Shown: piece after piece, positions 53,130-59,614 of the stretch
Layout of the letters: every line of letters begins with the position of its first letter
Numbering within the stretch: position 1 is the first letter of the stretch
Translations under genes and position numbers: made by a program
From: Mucilaginibacter flavidus
Lineage (GTDB): Bacteria; Bacteroidota; Bacteroidia; Sphingobacteriales; Sphingobacteriaceae
NCBI RefSeq assembly: GCF_024055575.1
Contig: NZ_JAMXOE010000021.1
Location: 57,997-121,996 of the forward strand
Reading direction: 5' to 3'
Length of the DNA: 64,000 nucleotides
Notes under the pieces: model-generated
What the model saw: only the letters and a program-made list of their open reading frames with translations
What the model was told of the DNA's origin: nothing
Databases searched by the model: none

Positions 53130-53484
53130 ATAAATGTGATTTTTTACAAATCATCGGGTCAATATTGGAGAAATACTGAATTTGGGGGCCATAAAAACTT
53201 TGTTAACCCAGTGATAATCAGAAGTTAACAATCAATCCGGTTTGAGCCAAAAAGCATATATTAATTATAGCTGAATTCAATAATTATTTAACATCTAACC
53301 CAGGGTTTTCCACTGAGATTTGCCGCGGCTTGGGCCGCTTCGTCAGCTGTTTCCCCCTGTTATAAATTAAAGCTTTAAACCTCTCCCACTACAAACCCAC
53401 TACAAATGCGTATCAGACCAACCGGCATGCGTTAACGGCCGTTTTTGTTTTTAATTTTACCCTAACCAATTACCACTAATTACT
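53130..53484. other. Divergent intergenic region between TonB receptor and thuA
   Basis: 355 bases with no frame I support. Two GTTAAC hexamers at 53202-53207 and 53224-53229 are spaced 22 bases (two helical turns), a possible regulator site for the receptor operon. No clear promoter boxes were found. Confidence 0.4.
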
Positions 53485-54336
53485 ATGTTGATATTAACGC
53501 GGTTAGCCAAAGCCACCAATTTATTTTTTATTTGCCTGTTGTTAACAGCAGCTTCAACAGTCAGCGCACAAAACAAAAAGCCTAAGTTTAAGGTGATAGC
53601 CTTTTATACCGCTCAGGAGGACAAGGCTCACATCAGCTTTGTGCACGAGGCTAACCCCTGGTTCGCGAAAATGGCAACCAAATACAATTTTGTTTACGAC
53701 TCCACCAAAAACTGGGATAACCTTAACCCGGAGTTTTTAAAAAATTACCAGGTGGTTTTATTTTTAGATACCCGGCCCGATGTGCCCGCTCAGCGCGAAG
53801 CCTTTGAAAAGTACATGAAAAACGGAGGCGCCTGGATGGGCTTCCACTTCGCGGCATTTGCGCTTACCCCATCAAAGTTCAACCAGGACTGGGACTGGTA
53901 CCACAACGAGTTCCTTGGCTCAGGGCAATACGTGAGCAATATCTGGCGACCATCACCGGCGGTGATGGATATCGATAACAAATTCGGCGCAACCAAACAT
54001 CTGCCCAAAACCTTCCACACCGCACCCAACGAATGGTACCGCTGGGAACACGACCTGCGCCAAAACCCCGACATCAGGATACTGGCTTCTATAGATTCGG
54101 CTAGTTTCCCGCTTGGAACGGGGCCCAAGCAATCCGAAATATGGCACAGCGGCTTTTACCCCGCAGTGTGGACCAACACCAAATACCGCATGATATACAT
54201 GAACATGGGCCACAACGATATGGACTATGAGCATAAATATGATAACACTGATAAAACATTATCGTACACCTTTGCCAATGAAATGGAATCGAAGATGATT
54301 TTGGATGCGCTGATGTGGTTGGGGGGTAGAGATTAG
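53485..54336 (+). CDS. Exported ThuA-domain protein
   Basis: A 283-residue protein with a signal peptide (cleavage near TVSAQ, residue 29). The ThuA-like, class-I-glutamine-amidotransferase-fold domain occupies the rest: KVIAFYTAQEDKAHISF, QVVLFLDTRPDVP, FEKYMKNGGAWMGFHFAAF, and GHNDMDYEHKYD with metal-type His/Asp near residue 245, ending DALMWLGGRD. ThuA family proteins are linked to trehalose or keto-sugar use; the biochemical activity is not settled. The last codons (ggtagagattag) belong to a repeat that continues downstream, so the stop codon lies within repeat sequence. Confidence 0.85.
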   Translation: MLILTRLAKATNLFFICLLLTAASTVSAQNKKPKFKVIAFYTAQEDKAHISFVHEANPWFAKMATKYNFVYDSTKNWDNLNPEFLKNYQVVLFLDTRPDVPAQREAFEKYMKNGGAWMGFHFAAFALTPSKFNQDWDWYHNEFLGSGQYVSNIWRPSPAVMDIDNKFGATKHLPKTFHTAPNEWYRWEHDLRQNPDIRILASIDSASFPLGTGPKQSEIWHSGFYPAVWTNTKYRMIYMNMGHNDMDYEHKYDNTDKTLSYTFANEMESKMILDALMWLGGRD

Positions 54337-54383
54337 TTAATTGAAGGTTAGAGATTAGTTGATTGGAGATTAACAATAAATCA

Positions 54384-54531
54384 CGTCATTGCGAGGAACG
54401 AAGCAACCTCTACATAGGACATTCATGAACCGTTATGTTTGTGTCGACCTAAATGCGGCTGATAGGTCAACACGAAGCTTTTGCTTCATTGATTTGCATG
54501 CGTAGAGGTTGCTTCGTTCCTCGCAATGACG
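54384..54531. repeat. Long hairpin repeat, complete copy 1
   Basis: A 30-base arm starting CGTCATTGCGAGGAACGAAG (54384-54413) is repeated as an exact reverse complement at 54502-54531. The 88-base spacer has its own inner stem, GTGTCGACCTA with TAGGTCAACAC, and an AAGCTTTTGCTT loop. It can fold as one long cruciform. A second copy is at 55813-55957 and a solo arm at 7769-7798. Flanks carry inverted 7-base-period AGAGATTAGTT / AATCTCTAATC repeats. Confidence 0.85.
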
Positions 54532-54539
54532 CGCGTAGA

Positions 54540-54606
54540 GTCCTAATCTCTAATCTCTAACCTCTAATTAACCAATCTCTAATTAACCAACCTCTGATCA
54601 CTAATT
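54540..54606. repeat. Heptanucleotide-period repeat
   Basis: CTAATCT, CTAATCT, CTAACCT, CTAATTA and similar 7-base units run across this stretch. The inverted form (agagattagttaatt) lies at 54329-54370, including the end of the ThuA gene, so the hairpin at 54384 sits between inverted arrays. Related units reappear at 59430-59614 and, in AGTCNNN form, inside the primase gene. Confidence 0.7.
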
Positions 54607-54656
54607 GTTTGTCCGTCCGGTTTTGAGTTAGGGTCTGATGGAGAAAAAGCGGACAG
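54607..54656 (+). repeat. 50-bp bulged-palindrome element, copy 1 (+)
   Basis: GTTTGTCCGTCCGGTTTTGA followed by a variable middle and AAAAAGCGGACA. TTGTCCG and the distal CGGACA pair, leaving an unpaired TCC bulge next to GGTTTT/AAAA. It ends 2 bases from the stop codon of the Toprim gene. One of six copies between 54607 and 59425. Confidence 0.8.
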
Positions 54657-54658
54657 TA

Positions 54659-55717
54659 TTATAAATAATCGCCTAAATCCCAGCCTGCCTTGCGCTGTTC
54701 GGGGGTGGCAATCTTCTCTATTATATCTGATACGGTGAACACCGCACCGGGAATCCAGGATTGCAATTGCTTGCTTTTAAGGCTCCACTCGCTGTGGCTG
54801 CCCAGGTCGGGATAGAGGGTAACGTGCCGGTTTTTGAGGGGCAGGCTTATTTGCTGATTAAGGTTGCTTTTACCACCGGTAGCCAGCCAAATGGCTTCCG
54901 GATTATGCAAGCTGGCTATAATTGCGGTTTTCTCGCTTTCCACAATAGCAACGGGCTTTTGCGGTTCCTCGCTAAGCTGGTGTTCGCCGAAGAGGCATTG
55001 CCGTGGAGAAAAGTCTTGAGTCTTAAGTCGGGAGTCCTGAGTCTCAAAGCCGGAATCAGTGTTTTCTTCTGACTGCCGACTTACGACTTCAGACTTAAGA
55101 CTCTTCAAACAATGCACCCACGTTACATGGTTAAAGGGCTGCTTAACGCGGCGACCGGTTTCGGCATTGTAGAGCATTATTTTGCCGGTACGTACGCGGC
55201 CTGTGGTGTCTATCTGCCAAAATACCGTTGCTCCGGGCCAGTATTTTGAGGTGCCTATCCTGAACCTCCCGATAACATTGCTTGCCAACTGCCTGCCGAA
55301 GCGGTTGATAAGATATTGCACAAAGTGGTTTTGCTGGTAATTATTAAAGCTTGCATTTACAATCTCCGGGTTTACACTGTAACCGTTCAGTTGTTCAGTT
55401 TGTACTGTTGCTGCCACAGTTGCGTAACTGGGGCCGGTATGCCGTTTGGCATAACCCAGTGGTTTGCTGTATGGGTAAGCGCCATTGCCGGGCTGCCAGG
55501 TGCGCTTGCTTTTGTGGGGGTTATCGTTAAAATACTCGCGGGGCTTATAGTGATAACCGCATTTATCCTCGCGGCCGCAGCGGCCCACGTTATCAGCAAG
55601 ATGTTCGCCGGTTTCAGTATGTATGTAGCGCACAAAGGTACGTTGGCGGCTGTTGCATGCAGGGCAATGATAGCGCGATGAAGGTGTGGTATAGGGTTGT
55701 AATGTATATTGGCTCAT
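54659..55717 (-). CDS. Toprim-domain primase-like protein (DUF6371 type)
   Basis: A 352-residue protein. An N-terminal zinc motif Cys18, Cys21, Cys47, Cys53 and His56 (HCPAC; GRCGREDKCGYH) is typical of primase-type zinc ribbons that open DUF6371 proteins. A central region is followed from about residue 250 by a Toprim domain with VAIVESEKTAIIASL (catalytic Glu) and VTLYPDLGSHSEW (Asp). Residues ~204-236 (starting SLKSEVVSRQSEENTDSG) are encoded by a heptanucleotide-repeat palindrome inserted in frame. It pairs with the downstream-located RepA-like ATPase gene on the same strand, a replication module common in Bacteroidota mobile elements, although no integrase or relaxase is present. Confidence 0.82.
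   Translation of the reverse strand: MSQYTLQPYTTPSSRYHCPACNSRQRTFVRYIHTETGEHLADNVGRCGREDKCGYHYKPREYFNDNPHKSKRTWQPGNGAYPYSKPLGYAKRHTGPSYATVAATVQTEQLNGYSVNPEIVNASFNNYQQNHFVQYLINRFGRQLASNVIGRFRIGTSKYWPGATVFWQIDTTGRVRTGKIMLYNAETGRRVKQPFNHVTWVHCLKSLKSEVVSRQSEENTDSGFETQDSRLKTQDFSPRQCLFGEHQLSEEPQKPVAIVESEKTAIIASLHNPEAIWLATGGKSNLNQQISLPLKNRHVTLYPDLGSHSEWSLKSKQLQSWIPGAVFTVSDIIEKIATPEQRKAGWDLGDYL
55010..55107. repeat. In-frame palindromic heptad repeat inside the primase gene
   Basis: AAGTCTTGAGTCTTAAGTCG (from 55011) continues in AGTCNNN units and is mirrored by GACTGCCGACTTACGACTTC and AGACTTAAGACTC (55070-55103). It is a multiple of three in effect, since the frame continues into the Toprim domain. 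It encodes a hydrophilic, Ser/Glu/Gln-rich insert. Confidence 0.7.
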
Positions 55718-55753
55718 GGATTTAAGCTTTGCAGTTGATAGTATGAAGAGGTT

Positions 55754-55804
55754 GTTTGTCCGTCCGGTTTTGAGTTAAGAGTATGGTTGTGAAAAAACGG
55801 ACAA
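55754..55804 (+). repeat. 50-bp bulged-palindrome element, copy 2 (+)
   Basis: GTTTGTCCGTCCGGTTTTGA ... GTGAAAAAACGGACAA. Nearly identical to copy 1 over the first 24 bases. It is 36 bases upstream of the Toprim gene start and faces copy 3, with a long hairpin between them. Confidence 0.85.
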
Positions 55805-55812
55805 TCCTCGCT

Positions 55813-55957
55813 CGTCATTGCGAGGAACGAAGCAACCTCTACACAGGACATTCATGAACCGTAATATTTGTGACGACCTAAAGCGGCTGATAGGTCGACA
55901 CAAAGCTTTTGCTTCATTGATTTGCATATGTAAAGGTTGCTTCGTTCCTCAATGACG
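55813..55957. repeat. Long hairpin repeat, complete copy 2
   Basis: The left arm 55813-55842 is identical to that of the 54384 copy. The right arm 55930-55957 carries one substitution and a 2-base deletion. Spacer stem GACGACCTA...TAGGTCG retained. It lies between copies 2 and 3 of the 50-bp element. Confidence 0.85.
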
Positions 55958-55970
55958 CGCGGCGAGATAG

Positions 55971-56022
55971 TTTTGTCCACTTATTCCTTACTTACCCTCT
56001 ACTCAAAATCGGACGGACAAAA
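55971..56022 (-). repeat. 50-bp bulged-palindrome element, copy 3 (-)
   Basis: Reads CTCAAAATCGGACGGACAA at its right end, the reverse complement of the element head; TTTTGTCC at the left. It ends 2 bases from the stop codon of the RepA-like gene, as copy 1 does for the Toprim gene. Confidence 0.85.
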
Positions 56023-56024
56023 CA

Positions 56025-57104
56025 CTATTGCGCCTGTATGCGGGCTTTAATGTTGGCATTCTTTAATAGCCGGTCAACCTTTTGGAATGATATGCCCAGT
56101 TCGTTGCCTATCTCGCGCAGGTTGAGGCCCTGTGCCTTTAGTTCAAGGGCTTTTTCGGTGTGGTCTTCGGTCTGCTGGGTTTTCACATCTTTAAGGTGCA
56201 CGTTTTCGTGACCGAAGCCTGCAAAAGTATATTGAAGAAAGTTATGCGGCTTGCTGATGTCGAACAGGCAAACAGCATCCTCGCCATAAACCTGCTTGGT
56301 ATTGCGTTGCTTTACCTGCTTAAGGTAGCGCCTGTCGGCATGTTGGGTGCTGCTGCCTATGGCAAACGAGCTGTCGCAAAAGTTCATCAGCATACGGCTT
56401 CCCTGTAAATCGGTACTGGTAATGGGCTTGCTTTTATCGCGCTTGGGCGTATGCGCCAGTGCAAGTATGCTCAGGTTGTGCTTTACCTTCAGCGCTTTAA
56501 GGTATTTCATTAAGGGGAGGGCAAATTTAGCCTGCTCGTTTTCATTGCCTATGTAAGTGATGTTATCAAATATAACAACCTTTGCGCCTGTGCTTATTAT
56601 AGCGCTTTCAATGCCGCTGTTCAGGTACTCTTCGTATTCCCCAAAGCCTGATGGTGCTTCGCCTTCGGGGTTAAGGTCGGCACGGTACAGGTTGTTCTCA
56701 AAAACATAGTGCTGCCCGTAATTTTCGGTGTAACGTGCTTCCAGCTGCTTTGGGCTCAACTCAAAATCGCAGTAAAGCACCGGCTGACCAGGCACATCAA
56801 GCCCAAAAGGTTCAATACTTTTGCCACTGCTTATACTATTGGCAATTTGAACGGCAAGGATGGATTTGCCGGCGTTACTGTCGCTGAATAAGATACACAG
56901 CTCGCCCTGGTGCCAAAATTCACCGAATAGCATTTCGGGGATAGGCTCGGCTTTGGCAAGCTCCATAACCTCGTTCATGTTACGTACCCGCAGTGAATTG
57001 TCGTGCGCCTGCGGAGTGTTGGCAAAGGCTGCCCATTTTGCGGTGTCGGCTTGTAAATCGCCCGCAGTTAGTTTGGTGGTGGGTGTGGTTTGTTGGTTTT
57101 CCAT
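56025..57104 (-). CDS. RepA/DnaB-like AAA ATPase with C-terminal helix-turn-helix
   Basis: A 359-residue protein started at 57104 (MENQQTTPTTKL); an in-frame ATG at 57188 adds 28 residues with no sign of conservation. RecA-fold ATPase: Walker A FSDSNAGKS at residues 73-81, Walker B KVVIFDNITYI near 178, sensor-type LALAHTPKRD and LQGSRMLMNFCDSSFAIG. A C-terminal helix-turn-helix (LKAQGLNLREIGNELGISFQKVDRLLK) follows. This is the AAA_25/RepA class, a hexameric helicase-like loader found with Toprim primases on plasmids and integrative elements. It pairs with the gene at 54659. Confidence 0.85.
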   Translation of the reverse strand: MENQQTTPTTKLTAGDLQADTAKWAAFANTPQAHDNSLRVRNMNEVMELAKAEPIPEMLFGEFWHQGELCILFSDSNAGKSILAVQIANSISSGKSIEPFGLDVPGQPVLYCDFELSPKQLEARYTENYGQHYVFENNLYRADLNPEGEAPSGFGEYEEYLNSGIESAIISTGAKVVIFDNITYIGNENEQAKFALPLMKYLKALKVKHNLSILALAHTPKRDKSKPITSTDLQGSRMLMNFCDSSFAIGSSTQHADRRYLKQVKQRNTKQVYGEDAVCLFDISKPHNFLQYTFAGFGHENVHLKDVKTQQTEDHTEKALELKAQGLNLREIGNELGISFQKVDRLLKNANIKARIQAQ

Positions 57105-57316
57105 TGTTTTAATTGAAATATTATCCCGGTAGTACCCGGGAGTTTGAAAAGATATTTGATTACATTTTTGGCGAAAAAATAAATACATTTCCCCTATAGC
57201 CCATCTATACCAGATTGAACCTTGACCTTGCCGTAATCAGCAATGCCCGAGTAATATTATTTTTTTGTGTTGATTGCCCCTACGGTTTAAATAAGGGCGT
57301 TGCTTTTGCTTAAAAT

Positions 57317-57366
57317 GTTTGTCCGTCCGATTTTGAGTAGAGATAACTATGTGAAAACCCGGACAA
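57317..57366 (+). repeat. 50-bp bulged-palindrome element, copy 4 (+)
   Basis: GTTTGTCCGTCCGATTTTGA ... GTGAAAACCCGGACAA. The 548-base gap 57105-57652 also holds copy 5 facing it and an AT-rich stretch without a gene. Confidence 0.85.
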
Positions 57367-57497
57367 GGTAAATTAGGAAAAGCGGTGTGAATTTGCTTCG
57401 ATACAAATATAAAGATAATTATTTAAAAAACAAGATAAATCTGTAAATAATTATAAAATATTTTTTAGGTAGATAGGAATGGCTTGAGGTGATGCAG

Positions 57498-57547
57498 GTT
57501 TGTCCGTTCGTTCCTAAAAGGGTGTATACTTAAAATCGGACGGACGG
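57498..57547 (-). repeat. 50-bp bulged-palindrome element, copy 5 (-)
   Basis: TAAAATCGGACGGACGG at its right end and GTTTGTCCG at the left; the most diverged copy. It faces copy 4 and lies 105 bases upstream of the DUF262 gene. Confidence 0.75.
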
Positions 57548-57652
57548 ATTACTATAATAACCTGAATTACTAAGTCAATACTCTATGCGTCTCAAAAAAA
57601 TGTTTATTGAGTAAAAAAATGTAGGTTTGGGTATATATACTTAGATTTATAC

Positions 57653-58702
57653 ATGAAAAATTTTGATAGTAGGACTTACAGCGTTAATGATTTTTTAGAA
57701 TGGTTCGACAATAAGCAGCTTGAGCTAAATCCAAAATTTCAACGGCGCTCGGTTTGGACCGATATAGCAAGATCCTATTTAATGGACACAATCGTTAGAG
57801 GGAAACCTATTCCCAAAGTTTTTATTAGGCAGAAGCTAAATATACAAACAAGACAATCGGTTCGAGAAGTCGTTGATGGACAGCAAAGATTAAAGACTAT
57901 TCTTTCTTTTTTAAAAGATGGTTTTAAGATAAATAAAAAGCATCATACTGTATACGGTGGGTTATATTTTTCACAATTAAACACAGTTGATGAAAATATT
58001 CAAACTAATATTTTAAACTATGAGATATCGACTGATTTACTCGTAAATATGCCCGATTCTGAAGTATTAGACATCTTTAGTCGATTAAATTCTTATTCAG
58101 TAACCTTAAATGAGCAGGAAAAAATCAACGCTAATCACTTTGGACCATTTAAGACATTAGCAGATCGTCTCGCCCATGTTTTCAATCAATTTTGGATTGA
58201 TAATAAAATCTTAAAAGAGCCTGAAATCCTAAGAATGGGGGATGTTACTTTGGTTGCCGATTTATTGATAGCAATGATTGAAGGGATAAAGAGTAAAAAG
58301 CAGATTAAGAATTACTATGATCAATATGAAAAAGACTTTGAATATGATGTGGAGACTTTAGAGACAAACTTTGCTGAGACTTTATCCGCAATTAGCGACA
58401 TTTTTAGAGATGAGTTGAAAAATTCAGAATTACGCAGAATTCATCTTTTTTATAGCTTATTCACAACAATATATCATTGTAAATTTGGTTTACCTAATTT
58501 TGACGGACCACGACCTGATGATAGCATAACATATACGAAAATCGCGAGCAGATTAGATACTATCAATTCACTATTCGAAGCGGACAGTTTTATCTTTACA
58601 CCCAATGAAGCCCGGTTTTTGGAAGATAGTAGAAGAGCTACGACCGATACAAATGTGCGATTAAGGCGAACAGAATATATGATTAATTTGATAATTAATT
58701 AA
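57653..58702 (+). CDS. DUF262 (ParB-like fold) protein, probable defence component
   Basis: A 349-residue protein. The N-terminal DUF262 domain, related to the GmrS half of the GmrSD type IV restriction enzymes and to SspE-like effectors, has LNPKFQRRSVW (residues 25-35), DTIVRGKPIPKVFIR (45-59), the nucleotide-hydrolysis motif VVDGQQRLKT with DGQQR at 75-79, and IFSRLNSYSVTLNEQEK near 141. The C-terminal half is helical with no DUF1524/HNH nuclease motif. The gene is strongly AT-rich (16 G+C of 60 in 58261-58320 by count), unlike its neighbours. Its TAA shares one base with the ATG of the HEPN gene, so the two are translationally coupled and probably act together. Confidence 0.85.
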   Translation: MKNFDSRTYSVNDFLEWFDNKQLELNPKFQRRSVWTDIARSYLMDTIVRGKPIPKVFIRQKLNIQTRQSVREVVDGQQRLKTILSFLKDGFKINKKHHTVYGGLYFSQLNTVDENIQTNILNYEISTDLLVNMPDSEVLDIFSRLNSYSVTLNEQEKINANHFGPFKTLADRLAHVFNQFWIDNKILKEPEILRMGDVTLVADLLIAMIEGIKSKKQIKNYYDQYEKDFEYDVETLETNFAETLSAISDIFRDELKNSELRRIHLFYSLFTTIYHCKFGLPNFDGPRPDDSITYTKIASRLDTINSLFEADSFIFTPNEARFLEDSRRATTDTNVRLRRTEYMINLIIN

Positions 58703-59325
58703 TGTCATTAGCTGCTTCATTAGCTAGTTATCGTGCATCAATTGTTGAAGCCAACAGTTTTATTTCAATGGCTTTTCAAAAAAATGCAGCGGGCGATTAT
58801 TTACTTCCGGCTAATCAGCGAAATTTCATAACAGACTCCTCTTTTTTAAAAATGTTTATCGCGTGGGAAACATTTATCGAAAATGCCTTCATAGACTACA
58901 TGTTAGGAGAACCCTCAATAAACGGTCATACCGTTGTTAAATATGTTCAACCCATAGATCATAACCACGCTGGAAAGATCCTAATCGGAACTCAAAAATA
59001 TGTAGATTGGTCAAATCCCGAAATAATAAAAAAATTAAGCAATCTTTATTTTGAACCTAGCAATATAATTGATACTTACATAAGTTCTACAATGGCTGAT
59101 TTGTTCGACTTAAAAACTATACGGAATGCAGCAGCGCATTTAACCTCCACAACTCAAAATCAAATAGTTTCATTAGGGAATCGGCTATTATCTATTAATA
59201 ATCCAACCATCACTGTGTCGGATTTAATTTTATCATTTGACCCCCGAGCAACTGGGGCAGTAACGGTATTGACGTCTTATTTAACCAAGCTAGATATTTT
59301 AGCAGAGGGAATCGCTAATGGATAA
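58702..59325 (+). CDS. HEPN-domain putative RNase, MAE_28990-like
   Basis: A 207-residue all-helical protein. The HEPN catalytic motif R-x4-H is present as RNAAAH at residues 141-146, preceded by a conserved helix (FIAWETFIENAFIDYML, residues 52-68) as in MAE_28990/MAE_18760-type HEPN nucleases. HEPN proteins of this kind are metal-independent RNases in toxin-antitoxin and abortive-infection systems. It overlaps the DUF262 gene by one base, and both are AT-rich. The DUF262 protein may sense or gate the nuclease (inference). Start ATG at 58702 is fixed by the coupling; no separate promoter is seen. Confidence 0.8.
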   Translation: MSLAASLASYRASIVEANSFISMAFQKNAAGDYLLPANQRNFITDSSFLKMFIAWETFIENAFIDYMLGEPSINGHTVVKYVQPIDHNHAGKILIGTQKYVDWSNPEIIKKLSNLYFEPSNIIDTYISSTMADLFDLKTIRNAAAHLTSTTQNQIVSLGNRLLSINNPTITVSDLILSFDPRATGAVTVLTSYLTKLDILAEGIANG

Positions 59326-59375
59326 CACAGAAATATAAATCATACAAATTCCATAAGTCAGTAATGGTATGATGA

Positions 59376-59425
59376 TTTTGTCCATCTTTTCCTCACCACC
59401 CCTCTACTCAAAATCGGACGGACAG
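59376..59425 (-). repeat. 50-bp bulged-palindrome element, copy 6 (-)
   Basis: CTCAAAATCGGACGGACAG at the right end and TTTTGTCC at the left, 50 bases after the HEPN gene stop. It is the last of six copies and closes the accessory block. Confidence 0.85.
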
Positions 59426-59470
59426 AGGTAGTAAATAGAGATTAGCTAATTAGAGATTAGTCGAACGCCT

Positions 59471-59614
59471 TTTCAAACCGCAGTTCCTAATCTCCAGTCT
59501 GTAATCTCTAATCACTAATTTCAAACCGCAGTTACTAATCTCCAATCTCTAACCTCTAATCACTAATTTCAAACCGCAGTTACTAATCTCCAGTCTCTAA
59601 CCTCTAATCACTAG
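59471..59614. repeat. 48-bp tandem repeat, three units
   Basis: Units begin TTTCAAACCGCAGTTACTAA at 59471, 59519 and 59567 (exact 48-base period) and end in TCTCTAACCTCTAATCACTA. The last unit supplies the stop codon (CTA, 59611-59613) of the - strand DUF5916 gene. Confidence 0.9.

Noticed and set aside
54607..54656. The 50-bp elements as ordinary rho-independent terminators
   Set aside because: Copies 1 and 3 sit right after stop codons, but there is no U-run on the relevant strand and other copies lie upstream of genes.
54607..59425. The 50-bp elements as integron attC sites
   Set aside because: They lack the RYYYAAC / GTTRRRY core sites, occur in both orientations, and no integron integrase is present in the window.
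54337..59610. Complete integrative element or prophage
   Set aside because: Only a primase-like gene, a RepA-like ATPase and a defence-type pair are present; no integrase, relaxase, structural or attachment-site evidence was found.
59471..59614. CRISPR array
   Set aside because: The three 48-base units are contiguous with no unique spacers, and no cas gene is present.
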